Source of the DNA: Nitrospirota bacterium
GTDB lineage: Bacteria > Nitrospirota > Nitrospiria > 2-01-FULL-66-17
DNA: 64,000 nt
Direction: 5' to 3'
NCBI GenBank assembly: GCA_040757335.1
Contig: JBFLXB010000011.1
Span: 23,047 to 87,046 of the forward strand
In this document: positions 25,466-35,046 of the stretch, piece after piece
How positions within the stretch are numbered: position 1 is the first letter of the stretch
Layout of the letters: every line of letters starts with the position of its first letter
The notes under the pieces: model-generated
The model's input: only the letters and a program-made list of their open reading frames with translations
What the model was told of the DNA's origin: nothing
Databases searched by the model: none
Program-made: the position numbers and the translations under genes

Positions 25466-26146
25466 ATGAAACACCCAGAACGGCCCGGCCCCCTTCACTG
25501 GCTCCTGATCCCGATGCTGGTGGGCGGAGCGGGGTCCCTCACCGGTTGCGAAAACATGAACCGCACCCAAAAGGGGGCTGTGGCCGGCGCAGCGGTCGGG
25601 GCCGGAATGGGCGCCCTGATCGGCAAACAGAGCGGGAGTGCCACCGGCGGCGCCTTGATTGGCGGCGCGATCGGCGCCGTCTCCGGCGGACTGATCGGCA
25701 ACTACATGGACCGGCAAGCCGAAGAAATGGAGAAGATGGCGGACACCAAACGCTCAGGGGACGGGATCATCGTGACCATGAGGGACAAGATCCTCTTTGA
25801 CGTGGACAGCGCGAGTATCAAGCCCGCCGGGGTCAAGAGCCTTGACCAGCTGGCGTCGGTCTTGGTCAAGTACCCGAAAACCACGATCACGGTTGCAGGG
25901 CACACCGACAACACCGGACGCCCGGACTACAACCTCAAGCTCTCCGAGCGTCGGGCGAACGCGGTCAAGTTCGCTCTCGCCGACCGCGGCGTCCAGTCCA
26001 ACCGGATCGCGACGATGGGGTTCGGGGCTCAGAGTCCCGTCGCTTCGAACGTTACCCCGGACGGGCGGGCGGAAAATCGCCGGGTCGAGCTGCACATCGT
26101 CCCCGACGAGGATCTTCGAAAAGAAGCGGAAGGCCAAGGCGGCTGA
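25466..26146 (+). CDS. OmpA-domain lipoprotein with glycine-zipper segment
   Basis: A 226-residue outer-membrane lipoprotein. The signal ends at lipobox LTGC (about residues 25-28). A glycine-zipper region (GAVAGAAVGAGMGALIG, then GGALIGGAIGAVSGGLIG) spans about 37-77. The C-terminal OmpA/MotB peptidoglycan-binding domain (about 95-215) has ILFDVDSASIKPAG, VAGHTDNTGRPDYN, LSERRANAVKFAL and ENRRVELHI. This is the YiaD/Pal-like architecture that ties the outer membrane to the wall. ATG 25466 follows AAGGAGG. It has its own strong promoter and probably its own transcript, since the next gene also has a promoter. Confidence 0.93.
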   Translation: MKHPERPGPLHWLLIPMLVGGAGSLTGCENMNRTQKGAVAGAAVGAGMGALIGKQSGSATGGALIGGAIGAVSGGLIGNYMDRQAEEMEKMADTKRSGDGIIVTMRDKILFDVDSASIKPAGVKSLDQLASVLVKYPKTTITVAGHTDNTGRPDYNLKLSERRANAVKFALADRGVQSNRIATMGFGAQSPVASNVTPDGRAENRRVELHIVPDEDLRKEAEGQGG

Positions 26147-26215
26147 CACCCCAGAGTTCAGCTCCTCCCGGATTCGGCGTGTTCTTGCTCCACGCTCCGC
26201 GACCGCTATGGTGGC

Positions 26216-26244
26216 TGGACACCTCGCCGCCTTTTCGCTACACT
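26216..26244 (+). promoter_or_regulatory. Probable promoter of the PP2C gene cluster
   Basis: TGGACA (26216-26221) and TACACT (26239-26244), 17-bp spacing, in the 183-nt gap before the PP2C gene. The predicted leader is about 80 nt. I see no terminator hairpin in this gap. Confidence 0.5.
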
Positions 26245-26329
26245 GACGCGGTTTCTCAACCTCAGATCAACGATTCACCGCGTCGCAAGGCGCGGGACGA
26301 GAGAATGCCGTGAAGGAGTATCCCGCTGC

Positions 26330-27088
26330 ATGAAGATTCGGTCCGCTGGCTCGACACACGTCGGACGGGTCCGCAACTCGAACGAAGACCACTTTGGGGC
26401 GTTCGACGACCTCGCGCTCTACGTGGTCGCCGACGGGATGGGCGGCCACGCTGCGGGAGAAGTGGCCAGTCTGATGGCCGTTCAGACGGTCCGCGACGCC
26501 TTCCTGGAGGCCGCCTCCGATCGTACCCTGCCGTCGGGGCGGGAGTATGACCCCAGCCGGCGCCTGGTCTGGGCCATCGAACAAGCCAACCAACGCATTT
26601 ACACCGCCGGGGTTGAAAACCAAGCCCTCGCCGGGATGGGAACGACGGTGGCGGCGGTGTGGGTGGAGAATGATGCCGCCTACGTCGCACACGTGGGTGA
26701 CAGCCGGGTCTATCGCCTGCACGGCCCCGCGTTCGATCAAGTGACGGCGGACCACTCTTTGGTCAATGATTACCTCAGCCGGGGCATCATGACCCCGGAC
26801 GAGGCCGCAGCCCACCCGATGAAACACGTGTTGGTCCGCGCGCTCGGCACCGCACCCACGGTCTCGGTCGATGTCCGCCGCATTCCGCTCGAAGCCGGCG
26901 ATCTCTTCCTGCTCTGCTCGGATGGGTTGTCCAACGTGGTCCCGGTCGAAGAACTCGCCGCGATCCTCTCCAAACCGGACAGCGCGCACCTGAGCGCCCA
27001 ATGCCAGGCGTTGATCGACGCGGCAAACCGTCACGGCGGCCTCGATAACATCACGGCCGTGTTGGTCCTCGCCGACGACGGGCCGTAG
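26330..27088 (+). CDS. PP2C-type Ser/Thr protein phosphatase (Stp1-like)
   Basis: A 252-residue metal-dependent cytoplasmic phosphatase. The motifs are those of bacterial PP2C (PPM): THVGRVRNSNEDHFG, VVADGMGGHAAGEVAS, GMGTTVAAVW, YVAHVGDSRVYRL, TADHSLVNDYL, LLCSDGLSNVV and GGLDNITAVLV. The metal-binding aspartates (NED, DGMGG, SDGL, DN) are all present. No partner Ser/Thr kinase is encoded in the window. It sits 28 nt before the UPF0182 gene in the same direction and probably shares its transcript. Confidence 0.94.
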   Translation: MKIRSAGSTHVGRVRNSNEDHFGAFDDLALYVVADGMGGHAAGEVASLMAVQTVRDAFLEAASDRTLPSGREYDPSRRLVWAIEQANQRIYTAGVENQALAGMGTTVAAVWVENDAAYVAHVGDSRVYRLHGPAFDQVTADHSLVNDYLSRGIMTPDEAAAHPMKHVLVRALGTAPTVSVDVRRIPLEAGDLFLLCSDGLSNVVPVEELAAILSKPDSAHLSAQCQALIDAANRHGGLDNITAVLVLADDGP

Positions 27089-27116
27089 TTCCTCACCTCA
27101 TCCAGGGGGATCAGTG

Positions 27117-29783
27117 ATGTCGATGCGTGCGTGGATCCTGCTTGCACTCGTCCTGCTCGTCGTCGTGTTTGGCGGCGCGCTCCTCTCGCTCTATGTCGAC
27201 GCATTGTGGTTCTCGGAGGTCGGATATCTCTTCGTATTCTCCACCAAACTGAAAACCCAGGTCACGCTCGCGGCCGTCATCGGCCTCGCCATGTTCGCCT
27301 GGCTCGCCGCCAACGTGCTCGTGGCCTCGCGCCGGCGCCTGACGCTGGTCCCGCCCCCTTGGGACGCGCTGTTGGCCGGGCGGCCGATTCGCCCGTTGCT
27401 CCTGGCTGCCGCGGCGGTCATCGCTGCCGCGCAAGGGCTACAGGCCGCGAGCCAGTGGCAGGCGTATCTGTTGTTCACCAACCCGATCGCATTCGGCCAA
27501 TCCGATCCCCTGTTCGGCGAAGATGTCGGATTCTACGTCTTCACGTTGCCGTTCTTGGTGACGATCAAACAGTGGCTGTTCACCGGCGTCGTGGTGGCCG
27601 CCGCGGCGAGCGCCGTGCTGTACGTGGCGAACCAGGAAATTCGGATCGAACCGAACCGTTTCTCCATCACGCCCGCCGCCCGCCGGCATCTCCTGTGGGT
27701 GGCCGCCGCGGCCGCCCTGGTGGTCGCCTGGGGCTATCGGCTCGATCAGTACCAGTTGCTGTACGGCCGACGAGGTGTGATCTTTGGGGCCGGGTACGCC
27801 GACATCCACGCCCGACTCCCGGCCCTGTACGTGATGGTCGTGGTCGCGGTCGCCGCGGCCGCGGTACTGATCATCAGCGCAAACCGCCGTGGCTGGGGAC
27901 TGCCGCTGGCGGCTGGCGCGGCCATCCCGGTGACGGCCCTGGTTGGTGGTTCGTTGATTCCCGACCTGCTTCACCGCTTCCAGGTCCTCCCGAACGAGAT
28001 CGTGATGGAACGACCCTACATCGAACACAACATCCGGCTCACGCGCTTCGCGTACGGCCTCGACCACGTCGAAGCCAAGGAATTCCCGGCCTCCGACCAG
28101 CTGACCCCCAAGCAGGTCGCATCGAACACGCTGACGACCAACAACATTCGCCTGTGGGATCATCGCCCGCTCCTCTCCACCTATCGACAGCTCCAACAGA
28201 TCCGCACCTATTACGACTTCATCGACGTGGACAACGACCGCTACGTGATCAACGGAGAGCTTCGGCAGGTCATGATCTCCCCCCGCGAACTCTCGTATCG
28301 GAACCTGCCCAGTCGGATCTGGATCAACGAACACCTCACATACACTCACGGGTACGGCGTGACGCTCGGGCCCGTGAACCGCGTCACGCAGGAAGGGCTT
28401 CCGGAGTTCTTCATCAAGAACATCCCGCCCGCTTCGTCGACCACCATCAAGGTGACCCGTCCCGAGCTGTACTACGGCGAACTGCCGAACGACTACGTGT
28501 TCGTCCACACCGCGAACCCCGAGTTTGACTATCCGTCCAGCGACACGAGCCAATACACCACGTACGCGGGTACGGGCGGGATCCCGATGTCGTCGTTCGT
28601 CCGGAAGGCCGCGTTCGCCGCCTCCTTCGGGTCGATGAAGATCCTCCTGTCCGACGACATCACCGCCGAGAGCCGCATCATGATCAACCGCGCGATCCAG
28701 GATCGCGCGACCAAGTTGACTCCGTTCCTCCGGTACGACCAGGACCCGTATATCGTGATCACGGACGAGGGACGGCTGGTCTGGATCCTGGATGGGTATA
28801 CGACGACGGATCGGATGCCGTATTCGACGCCGTTGCGGGGGGTGGGCAACTACATCCGTAACTCGGTGAAACTCACCATCGACGCGTACGACGGCCGGAT
28901 CACCGCCTACATCAGCGCGCCCGACGATCCACTCATCCGCGCCTACGCCGCCGCGTTCCCCGGGCTCCTTCAACCGATCGACGCCATGCCCGCCGATCTG
29001 CGTGCACACCTGCGCTACCCCCAGGACCTGTTCCGGATCCAATCGCACCTATTCGCCACGTATCACATGGAGGATCCCCAAATTTTCTACAACAAGGAGG
29101 ATCTCTGGGCGATCCCGCAGAAGGGCGAGCAGGACATGGAGCCGTATTACACGATCATGAAACTCCCCGGTGAAGCGCGCGAAGAGTTCATCCTCATGAT
29201 CCCGTACACACCCGCCAAACGCGACAACATGGCGGCGTGGCTCGCCGCGCGGTCGGACGGCGTCCACTACGGAAAGCTGATCGTCTATTTGTTTCCCAAA
29301 CAGAAGTTGGTCTATGGCCCGCGGCAAATCGAAGCGCGGATCGACCAGGACGCGTTGGTCTCTCAGCAGCTCACGCTCTGGACGCAGCGCGGGTCGCAGG
29401 CGATCCGGGGCAGCCTGCTCGTTATCCCGATTGAGGATTCGCTGTTGTACGTGGAGCCGCTGTACCTCGCGGCATCTGAGTCGGGCTCGCTGCCTGAGCT
29501 TCGACGGGTCATCGTCGCGTTCGGAAATCGCCTGTTGATGGAGCCGGATCTGGACGCGGCGCTCGCCGGCTTGTTCGGAGGTCGGGCACTGGACGTGGCC
29601 GGTCCGGCGTCGCCGCGGGAGCTCGCCGCCGGGCCCCCGGGGACCGCCGTCTCGCTCAGCCGTCAGGCCCTCGAGTACTACCGTCGGGCGCAGACCGCTC
29701 TGCGGGAAGGGCGGTGGGAGGCCTACGGCGCGGAGCTCAAGCAGCTGGAACAGGCCCTGGAAGCGCTTGCCAAGACGCCCTAG
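27117..29783 (+). CDS. UPF0182-family large membrane protein
   Basis: An 888-residue protein of the UPF0182 (COG1615) family. The N-terminal third (to about residue 290) has about seven membrane segments, from ILLALVLLVVVFGGALLSLY to LAAGAAIPVTALVGG. A large extracytoplasmic domain follows with the family's conserved stretches: RPYIEHNIRLTRFAYGLD, LWDHRPLLSTYRQLQQIRTYYDF, DVDNDRYVINGE, LTYTHGYGV and DPYIVITDEGRLVWILDGYTT. A C-terminal helical tail ends the protein. Function is unknown for the family. ATG 27117 follows AGGGGGA; a GTG one codon earlier is possible. Confidence 0.92.
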   Translation: MSMRAWILLALVLLVVVFGGALLSLYVDALWFSEVGYLFVFSTKLKTQVTLAAVIGLAMFAWLAANVLVASRRRLTLVPPPWDALLAGRPIRPLLLAAAAVIAAAQGLQAASQWQAYLLFTNPIAFGQSDPLFGEDVGFYVFTLPFLVTIKQWLFTGVVVAAAASAVLYVANQEIRIEPNRFSITPAARRHLLWVAAAAALVVAWGYRLDQYQLLYGRRGVIFGAGYADIHARLPALYVMVVVAVAAAAVLIISANRRGWGLPLAAGAAIPVTALVGGSLIPDLLHRFQVLPNEIVMERPYIEHNIRLTRFAYGLDHVEAKEFPASDQLTPKQVASNTLTTNNIRLWDHRPLLSTYRQLQQIRTYYDFIDVDNDRYVINGELRQVMISPRELSYRNLPSRIWINEHLTYTHGYGVTLGPVNRVTQEGLPEFFIKNIPPASSTTIKVTRPELYYGELPNDYVFVHTANPEFDYPSSDTSQYTTYAGTGGIPMSSFVRKAAFAASFGSMKILLSDDITAESRIMINRAIQDRATKLTPFLRYDQDPYIVITDEGRLVWILDGYTTTDRMPYSTPLRGVGNYIRNSVKLTIDAYDGRITAYISAPDDPLIRAYAAAFPGLLQPIDAMPADLRAHLRYPQDLFRIQSHLFATYHMEDPQIFYNKEDLWAIPQKGEQDMEPYYTIMKLPGEAREEFILMIPYTPAKRDNMAAWLAARSDGVHYGKLIVYLFPKQKLVYGPRQIEARIDQDALVSQQLTLWTQRGSQAIRGSLLVIPIEDSLLYVEPLYLAASESGSLPELRRVIVAFGNRLLMEPDLDAALAGLFGGRALDVAGPASPRELAAGPPGTAVSLSRQALEYYRRAQTALREGRWEAYGAELKQLEQALEALAKTP

Positions 29784-29790
29784 GGCCGCT

Positions 29791-30846
29791 ATGCTTGCCG
29801 CAATGTTGCTGCCGACTCCACCGCAACGGACGCCCGCCGTTTCATCCGACGTGAACATGCCTGCGCTGATCGGGCAGAGCCCCACGATCCGTCAGTTACA
29901 CGACGCCATCCGGCAGGTGTCCGACTCGCCGACGACGGTACTGATTCTGGGAGAAACCGGTACGGGCAAGGAGCTCGTGGCGAGGGTGCTGCACGATCTC
30001 AGCAGCCGGCGTGCGGGCCCGTTCGTCGCCGTCAACTGCGCGGCAATCCCCGACGACCTGATCGAGAGCGAATTGTTCGGGCACGAGCGCGGGGCCTTCA
30101 CCGACGCACACGCGACGCGCCGAGGCCAATTCGAGATGGCAAACGGCGGAACCCTCTTTTTGGACGAGATCGGCGATCTGAGCCTCCGAGCTCAGGGCAA
30201 TCTCTTGAGAGTCATCGAGGAGCGGATGTTTGCACGAGTGGGGGGCACCGAGCCCATTCGGGTGGACGTGCGTCTCCTTGGCGCGACCAACGTGGACTTG
30301 GAACAGGCCGTGCGAAACGGAGGGTTCCGAGAAGACCTGTACCACCGATTGAACGTCGTCCCGATACAGGTCCCTCCGCTGCGCGAACGGTCCGAGGACA
30401 TCCCGATGTTGGTCGAACATTTTTTGGCTCGAGCCAACCAGGAACACGGCTCCCAGAAAACCATCGCGCCCGAAGTGATGGACCGTTTAGCGGGGTATGA
30501 CTGGCCGGGAAACGTCCGGGAGATGGAGAACCTCATGGCGCGCTTGGTCGCGCTCGCCGCCAACCCGGTCATTCAAGAGGACGACCTGCCCCTCAAGGTT
30601 CGAGCCCGAGCGAGAACCCGCACCCTCGCCGAGGATGTCCGGCGCGGGGCGGTCTCGTTGACCCAAGCCGTCGATGCCTTCGAGCGCGAGTTGATTCTGG
30701 ACGCCCTCACACGCACCTCCCACGTGCAGGTGCGAGCGGCCAAGGCGTTGGGCATTACCCGACGCATCCTGAAGTACAAGATGGACGCGCTCGGGATTCC
30801 CGTGACCCGTCCGCGCGCCCGCCCCATCCGCCGTCAGGCGGCGTAG
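29791..30846 (+). CDS. Stand-alone sigma-54-dependent transcription activator (no sensory domain)
   Basis: About 351 residues: an AAA+ sigma-54 activator domain with Walker A GETGTGKE, the sigma-54 contact loop as GAFTDA (instead of the canonical GAFTGA), Walker B GGTLFLDEIGD, sensor motifs RLLGATNVDLE and FREDLYHRLNVV, and DWPGNVREMENL. A C-terminal Fis-type HTH (VRAAKALGITRRILKYKMDALGI split after R) closes the protein. There is no receiver, GAF or PAS domain, so it resembles PspF-like activators controlled by protein partners. ATG 29791 is 7 nt after the UPF0182 stop; a later ATG at 29803 is an alternative start. Confidence 0.9.
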   Translation: MLAAMLLPTPPQRTPAVSSDVNMPALIGQSPTIRQLHDAIRQVSDSPTTVLILGETGTGKELVARVLHDLSSRRAGPFVAVNCAAIPDDLIESELFGHERGAFTDAHATRRGQFEMANGGTLFLDEIGDLSLRAQGNLLRVIEERMFARVGGTEPIRVDVRLLGATNVDLEQAVRNGGFREDLYHRLNVVPIQVPPLRERSEDIPMLVEHFLARANQEHGSQKTIAPEVMDRLAGYDWPGNVREMENLMARLVALAANPVIQEDDLPLKVRARARTRTLAEDVRRGAVSLTQAVDAFERELILDALTRTSHVQVRAAKALGITRRILKYKMDALGIPVTRPRARPIRRQAA

Positions 30847-30912
30847 CAACGTTCCCGCGGCCTCCGCGCAACGTCGATTGACGCTCCCCAGGGCCTCTGT
30901 TAGACTGGCCGC

Positions 30913-31860
30913 GTGCTCGCTGACCCGCAGGCCAAGATCGCCGCGCTCCACGACAACATTGAGCGGGTCATCTGCGGCAAATCCGATGTCGTCACGCTCG
31001 CGATGGTCACGTTGCTCGCCCGCGGGCACCTGTTGATCGAAGACGTCCCCGGCGTCGGGAAGACCACGTTGGCCCACAGCTTTGCGCGGTCCCTGAGCTG
31101 CAGCTTCAAACGAATCCAGTTCACCAGCGACCTCCTGCCCTCCGATATCATCGGGCTCTCGGTGCTCAACCAGACCAGCCGCGAATTCGAGTTCCGGCCC
31201 GGACCGATCTTTGCCAACATCGTGCTGGCCGATGAAATCAATCGAACCACGCCCAAGACTCAAAGCAGCCTGTTGGAGGCGATGAACGACGCCCAGGTGT
31301 CGGTGGACAGCCACACCCACCCGCTGCCGCGGCCCTTCATGGTGATCGCCACACAAAACCCCGTCGAATACCACGGAACCTATCCGTTGCCCGAATCGCA
31401 ACTCGACCGGTTCATGATCCGCGCGCACATGGGGTACCCCGACGTCGAGGACGAGAAACGCATCATCACGGCGAAACACTTGGTGGGTCGCGCGGAGGAG
31501 ATCTCGCCGGTGCTCGGCGCGGACGACGTCGTCGCTCTGCAGGAAATCACCTCTCGCGTGACCATCGACGACGGATTGGTGGACTATCTGATGGCGATCG
31601 TCTCCGCGACGCGATCGCGCCCGGACGTGGACTTGGGCGTCAGCACGCGTGGAGCGGTGTTCCTCTATCGGGCCACCCAGGCGATGGCGTTGATCGAGGG
31701 CCGAACCTACGCGCTGCCAGACGACGTGAAACGCCTCGCCGTCCCCGTGTTCGCCCACCGAATCGTGGTGAATCCTGGAGTCGAATCGTTCGACCGCCGG
31801 AATGACGACGCCAAAGACATCTTGACCGAGATCCTGGACCAAGTTCCCGTTCCGCTGTAA
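30913..31860 (+). CDS. MoxR-family AAA+ ATPase
   Basis: A 315-residue AAA+ chaperone-like ATPase. Walker A is EDVPGVGKTTLA, Walker B VLADEINRTTPK, and the family motifs QFTSDLLPSDI, EFRPGPIFANIV, ATQNPVEYHGTYPLPESQLDRFM are complete. The C-terminal lid shows LGVSTRGAVFLYRATQA. Start is GTG 30913, 63 nt after the sigma-54 activator. MoxR proteins are usually paired with DUF58 and transglutaminase/VWA proteins, exactly as here. The exact client is unknown. Confidence 0.94.
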   Translation: MLADPQAKIAALHDNIERVICGKSDVVTLAMVTLLARGHLLIEDVPGVGKTTLAHSFARSLSCSFKRIQFTSDLLPSDIIGLSVLNQTSREFEFRPGPIFANIVLADEINRTTPKTQSSLLEAMNDAQVSVDSHTHPLPRPFMVIATQNPVEYHGTYPLPESQLDRFMIRAHMGYPDVEDEKRIITAKHLVGRAEEISPVLGADDVVALQEITSRVTIDDGLVDYLMAIVSATRSRPDVDLGVSTRGAVFLYRATQAMALIEGRTYALPDDVKRLAVPVFAHRIVVNPGVESFDRRNDDAKDILTEILDQVPVPL

Positions 31861-31879
31861 TCGCCCGTATGGGGCGCCC

Positions 31880-33037
31880 GTGACCGCCACCGCTGCGTCG
31901 TTGATGCCTCGCTCCGGCCGCAAACCGGGCGCATCCTCGGCCACCCCTCGTCCGCGTCAACGGACGACCCGATCGGCCAAAGTGACGCCCACCGGCATTC
32001 GGTTCCTGCTCTTGGCGCTCGCGGTCGGGCTCGCCGCGGTCAACACCGGCAACAATATTCTCTACCTCCTGTTCGCGATGATGCTGAGTCTCATCGTCGT
32101 GGCAGGTCTCTTTTCCGAGCGCGTCCTCGCCCGCCTCGGCGCCACGCGGTCGCTGCCCCTGCGATTGTTCGCCGACACCCCCACCCCATACCAGATGGTG
32201 CTGAGCAACGGCAAACGGTTCATGCCCGCGTTTTCGCTCCGGATCCGAGAAGGACGGGGAGCGTTCCGTCTGGACGCCGCCGAGCACCGGTGTCCCCGAC
32301 TCGAACCCGGCGGGGCGGTCACCATCGACTCGGTCGCCACGTTCCGAGACCGCGGCGTGCACCATCTTCCCGGAATCGAAGTCATCACCACCTTCCCCTT
32401 CGGCCTGTTCGAAAAAACGTTACGAATACCGGTCGAAACGGATCTGCTCGTCTACCCATCACTCGACTCTCTGCGACGCTCGTCCGGACGGCCGTTGATG
32501 GAGGACGGCCCGTCCGGAACGCACAGGGGCACCGCCGGAGTGTCTCACATTCGGGAGTACCGAACGGGAGATGATCCACGGTTCATCCACTGGAAACATT
32601 CGGCGCGGAGGGCGAAGCTTGTCATTCGTGAGCCCGAGCGCGAGGGAGCGCGCTCGCTCGTGCTGGTCTTCAGCAACCGACTGCCTCCGGATCCCCTGCC
32701 CATCCATCGCGCGTGGTTCGAAGATGCGGTCCGTCTGACCGCGTCGCTCGCGGATCGGGCGATCCGAGACGGTCGGGAGGTCCTGATGGCCACCTGGGAT
32801 GGGACCACCCGCATGGGGCGCGGCGCGCTCCATTTGGAGCGAGTGCTCCGGACCCTGGCGACGATCGGTCCTACCACGACTCAGGCGGGCGACCGGCTGG
32901 TCGCGTGGTCAGGGGATCTCGCCCAACAGACCGTCCACCTTATCTTGGTGTGGGACGATCCGCAGTGGTCGACGATCCGGCCACGGTGCGAGCGCGTGTG
33001 GGTCGTGGCCCAAGATGTCTCCAGGGACGCGTCGTGA
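31880..33037 (+). CDS. DUF58-domain membrane protein
   Basis: A 385-residue protein: basic, disordered N-terminus (to about 35), two close membrane helices (about 40-75, FLLLALAVGLAAVNTG and ILYLLFAMMLSLIVVAGLF), then a mainly extended domain and the DUF58 core. The core shows the conserved IREYRTGDDPRFIHWKHSAR, followed by KLVIREPE. The start is GTG 31880, 17 nt after the moxR-like gene. Its stop overlaps the transglutaminase start (GTGA). This trio is a conserved envelope-associated unit in many bacteria. Confidence 0.92.
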   Translation: MTATAASLMPRSGRKPGASSATPRPRQRTTRSAKVTPTGIRFLLLALAVGLAAVNTGNNILYLLFAMMLSLIVVAGLFSERVLARLGATRSLPLRLFADTPTPYQMVLSNGKRFMPAFSLRIREGRGAFRLDAAEHRCPRLEPGGAVTIDSVATFRDRGVHHLPGIEVITTFPFGLFEKTLRIPVETDLLVYPSLDSLRRSSGRPLMEDGPSGTHRGTAGVSHIREYRTGDDPRFIHWKHSARRAKLVIREPEREGARSLVLVFSNRLPPDPLPIHRAWFEDAVRLTASLADRAIRDGREVLMATWDGTTRMGRGALHLERVLRTLATIGPTTTQAGDRLVAWSGDLAQQTVHLILVWDDPQWSTIRPRCERVWVVAQDVSRDAS

Positions 33038-35046
33038 CGCGCGCGGCTCGACGGGCGTCCCACGTCATGGCCCTCGTCGGCTTGGCCTCGCTCGCCGTGA
33101 CGGGTCAGATCGGCGCGCCCTGGCTGGCCGCCGGCGCGCTCGCCGTCCTCGCCAGCGCGGCCATGGATGCGACCCGACTGTCCCTGAACGCCCAAGCGCC
33201 GTGGGCGAACCTGCTGATCCTGGCGGCGTTGGGCTTCGCAGTGGCGGATTCGCTGTGGCTCTCGCCCAGTTTGCTCCACGTCGGCGCGCATCTGCTCATC
33301 GTGCTCATGCTGACGCGACTGCGCCACCGCAATGCCCGGGAATACCTGCAGTTGGTCGTGATTGTCTTCCTTCAGATGGTCGCGGCGGCGGGACTGGCCG
33401 CCCACGGGACCTTCAACGCGGGATTCGCCGCCTACCTCCCGGTCATGGTATGGGTGCTGGTCCATTACCACCTGCTCTCGGAGGCGGAGCGCGCCGAGAC
33501 CGGACCGAGCGAGCCGCCGGCAGGCCTCGCGCCTTGGACCGCCGCTGCGGCACTCACCGCGATCATCGCCGCGGGGGTCCTCTTCCTCTTTCTCCCCCGC
33601 ATGGGGCTCGAGCTGTTGGGCGTCATCCCGCAGAAAGATGTCCGTTTATCCGGGTTTTCGCCCCAGGTCCGTTTGGGCGCCATCGGGCCGGTCAAGCGCG
33701 ATCCCACGATCGTGATGCGTGTGGCGGGTCCGTCCGTCGGACTCGGCGGCGAACTCCTCTACCTTCGCGGCGCCGTGTTCGACACGTTTGACGGTCAGAG
33801 CTGGCTGGCCACGACCCCCGCGCGTCGGATGCTCCCGCAAGACGGCGAGGGCAGGTTTGCGCTGGGCCGAGCCGTGGGCGACGCTCCCACGATGGCGATT
33901 CGCGCCGAACCGCTCGACACCCCGGTGCTCTTTACGCCGGAACGAACCGACGCGGTGGCCGGACCGTTTGCGGCGATCCTCGTGGACGACGACGAGATCT
34001 TCAATCTTCCCTATGCCCCTGGAATCCGCCAGACCTACGAGGTCTGGCGGCGGCCCCAAGCCACCGCGTCTTCCACCGGCGCCCGAGGCGGCGAACGCTA
34101 CCTGCGGCGGACTGGATCGGCGCGCATCGCCGAACTTGCCGGCCAGGTGGCGGCTTCCTCGACCACGCCCCGGGGCCGGTCCCTCGCGGTGGAACGGTTC
34201 CTCCGAACCCGTTACACCTATACCCTGGACGTCCCGGGCGGCGAGGATCGGCCGGTGGAAACGTTCCTCTTCGATCGCCGGTCGGGATATTGCGAACACT
34301 TCGCGAGCGCCATGGCGCTCATGTTGCGCGAGCTCGGCATTCCCGCCCGACTGGTGACCGGGTTTCTCGTCCAGGAATGGAACCCGTTTGGGCAGTACGC
34401 CATCGTCCGCCAAGGGGACGCCCACGCCTGGGTCGAAGCGTTCCTGCCCGAGTCGGGATGGACGCGCTTCGACCCCACGCCGCCGGCGCCGCTTGCCGAC
34501 CGTCCGTGGACGGGACGGGTCGAACACTACCTCGACAGCCTGCGCACAGGATGGGATCGCTACGTGTTGGATTTCAGCCTTGGGGACCAGCATGCCGCGA
34601 TCGAGCGCGCCGAAGCCGAATGGAACCTCCTCCGTACCAACGTGACCAGCGGACTCGCTTCCGTGCGCCGGCGTGTGGAACGCGTGTCGGATACCGCGTG
34701 GATCATCGGCGGACTCGTCGCCCTCTTCGCGTTGGCCGGGGTGGTCACGCGGCGGGGGGTGCGGTGGCCGACACGTCGCCCCCCGCCGTCCGACGACGCG
34801 TCGATTGCGTTCTACCAACGACTCCTGCGCCTACTGGAGCAACGCGGCGTGACAAAACCGTCGGCGGTAACCCCGCTGGAATTCGCGGTGCACCACGCAT
34901 CGCGGCTGGATTACGCCACGGAGATCCGGCGCGTCACGGAGCGGTACTATGAAGTCCGGTACGGGCGCCGACGCCTGTCACCGACCGAACGCCGAGCGTT
35001 GGAAACCGATCTGGCCGTGATCGAACGGGAGGGTCGCCGCTCCTAG
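33034..35046 (+). CDS. TgpA-type membrane transglutaminase-like protein
   Basis: A 670-residue protein of the TgpA/DUF3488-transglutaminase family. About six N-terminal membrane helices (residues 10-195) are followed by a periplasmic transglutaminase-like domain near 390-500: cysteine in RRSGYCEHFASAMALML, histidine in GDAHAWVEAFL and aspartate in TRFDPTPPA, the full Cys-His-Asp triad. A further membrane helix (about 555-575, AWIIGGLVALFALAGVV) precedes a cytoplasmic DUF4129-like tail. GTG 33034 overlaps the DUF58 stop. Its TAG stop shares CTAG with the stop of the converging gene on the minus strand. Confidence 0.92.
   Translation: MTRAARRASHVMALVGLASLAVTGQIGAPWLAAGALAVLASAAMDATRLSLNAQAPWANLLILAALGFAVADSLWLSPSLLHVGAHLLIVLMLTRLRHRNAREYLQLVVIVFLQMVAAAGLAAHGTFNAGFAAYLPVMVWVLVHYHLLSEAERAETGPSEPPAGLAPWTAAAALTAIIAAGVLFLFLPRMGLELLGVIPQKDVRLSGFSPQVRLGAIGPVKRDPTIVMRVAGPSVGLGGELLYLRGAVFDTFDGQSWLATTPARRMLPQDGEGRFALGRAVGDAPTMAIRAEPLDTPVLFTPERTDAVAGPFAAILVDDDEIFNLPYAPGIRQTYEVWRRPQATASSTGARGGERYLRRTGSARIAELAGQVAASSTTPRGRSLAVERFLRTRYTYTLDVPGGEDRPVETFLFDRRSGYCEHFASAMALMLRELGIPARLVTGFLVQEWNPFGQYAIVRQGDAHAWVEAFLPESGWTRFDPTPPAPLADRPWTGRVEHYLDSLRTGWDRYVLDFSLGDQHAAIERAEAEWNLLRTNVTSGLASVRRRVERVSDTAWIIGGLVALFALAGVVTRRGVRWPTRRPPPSDDASIAFYQRLLRLLEQRGVTKPSAVTPLEFAVHHASRLDYATEIRRVTERYYEVRYGRRRLSPTERRALETDLAVIEREGRRS

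Noticed and set aside
27438..29048. Long minus-strand open frame opposite the UPF0182 gene
   Set aside because: Asp/His/Arg-rich antisense frame; the plus strand has the conserved UPF0182 stretches.
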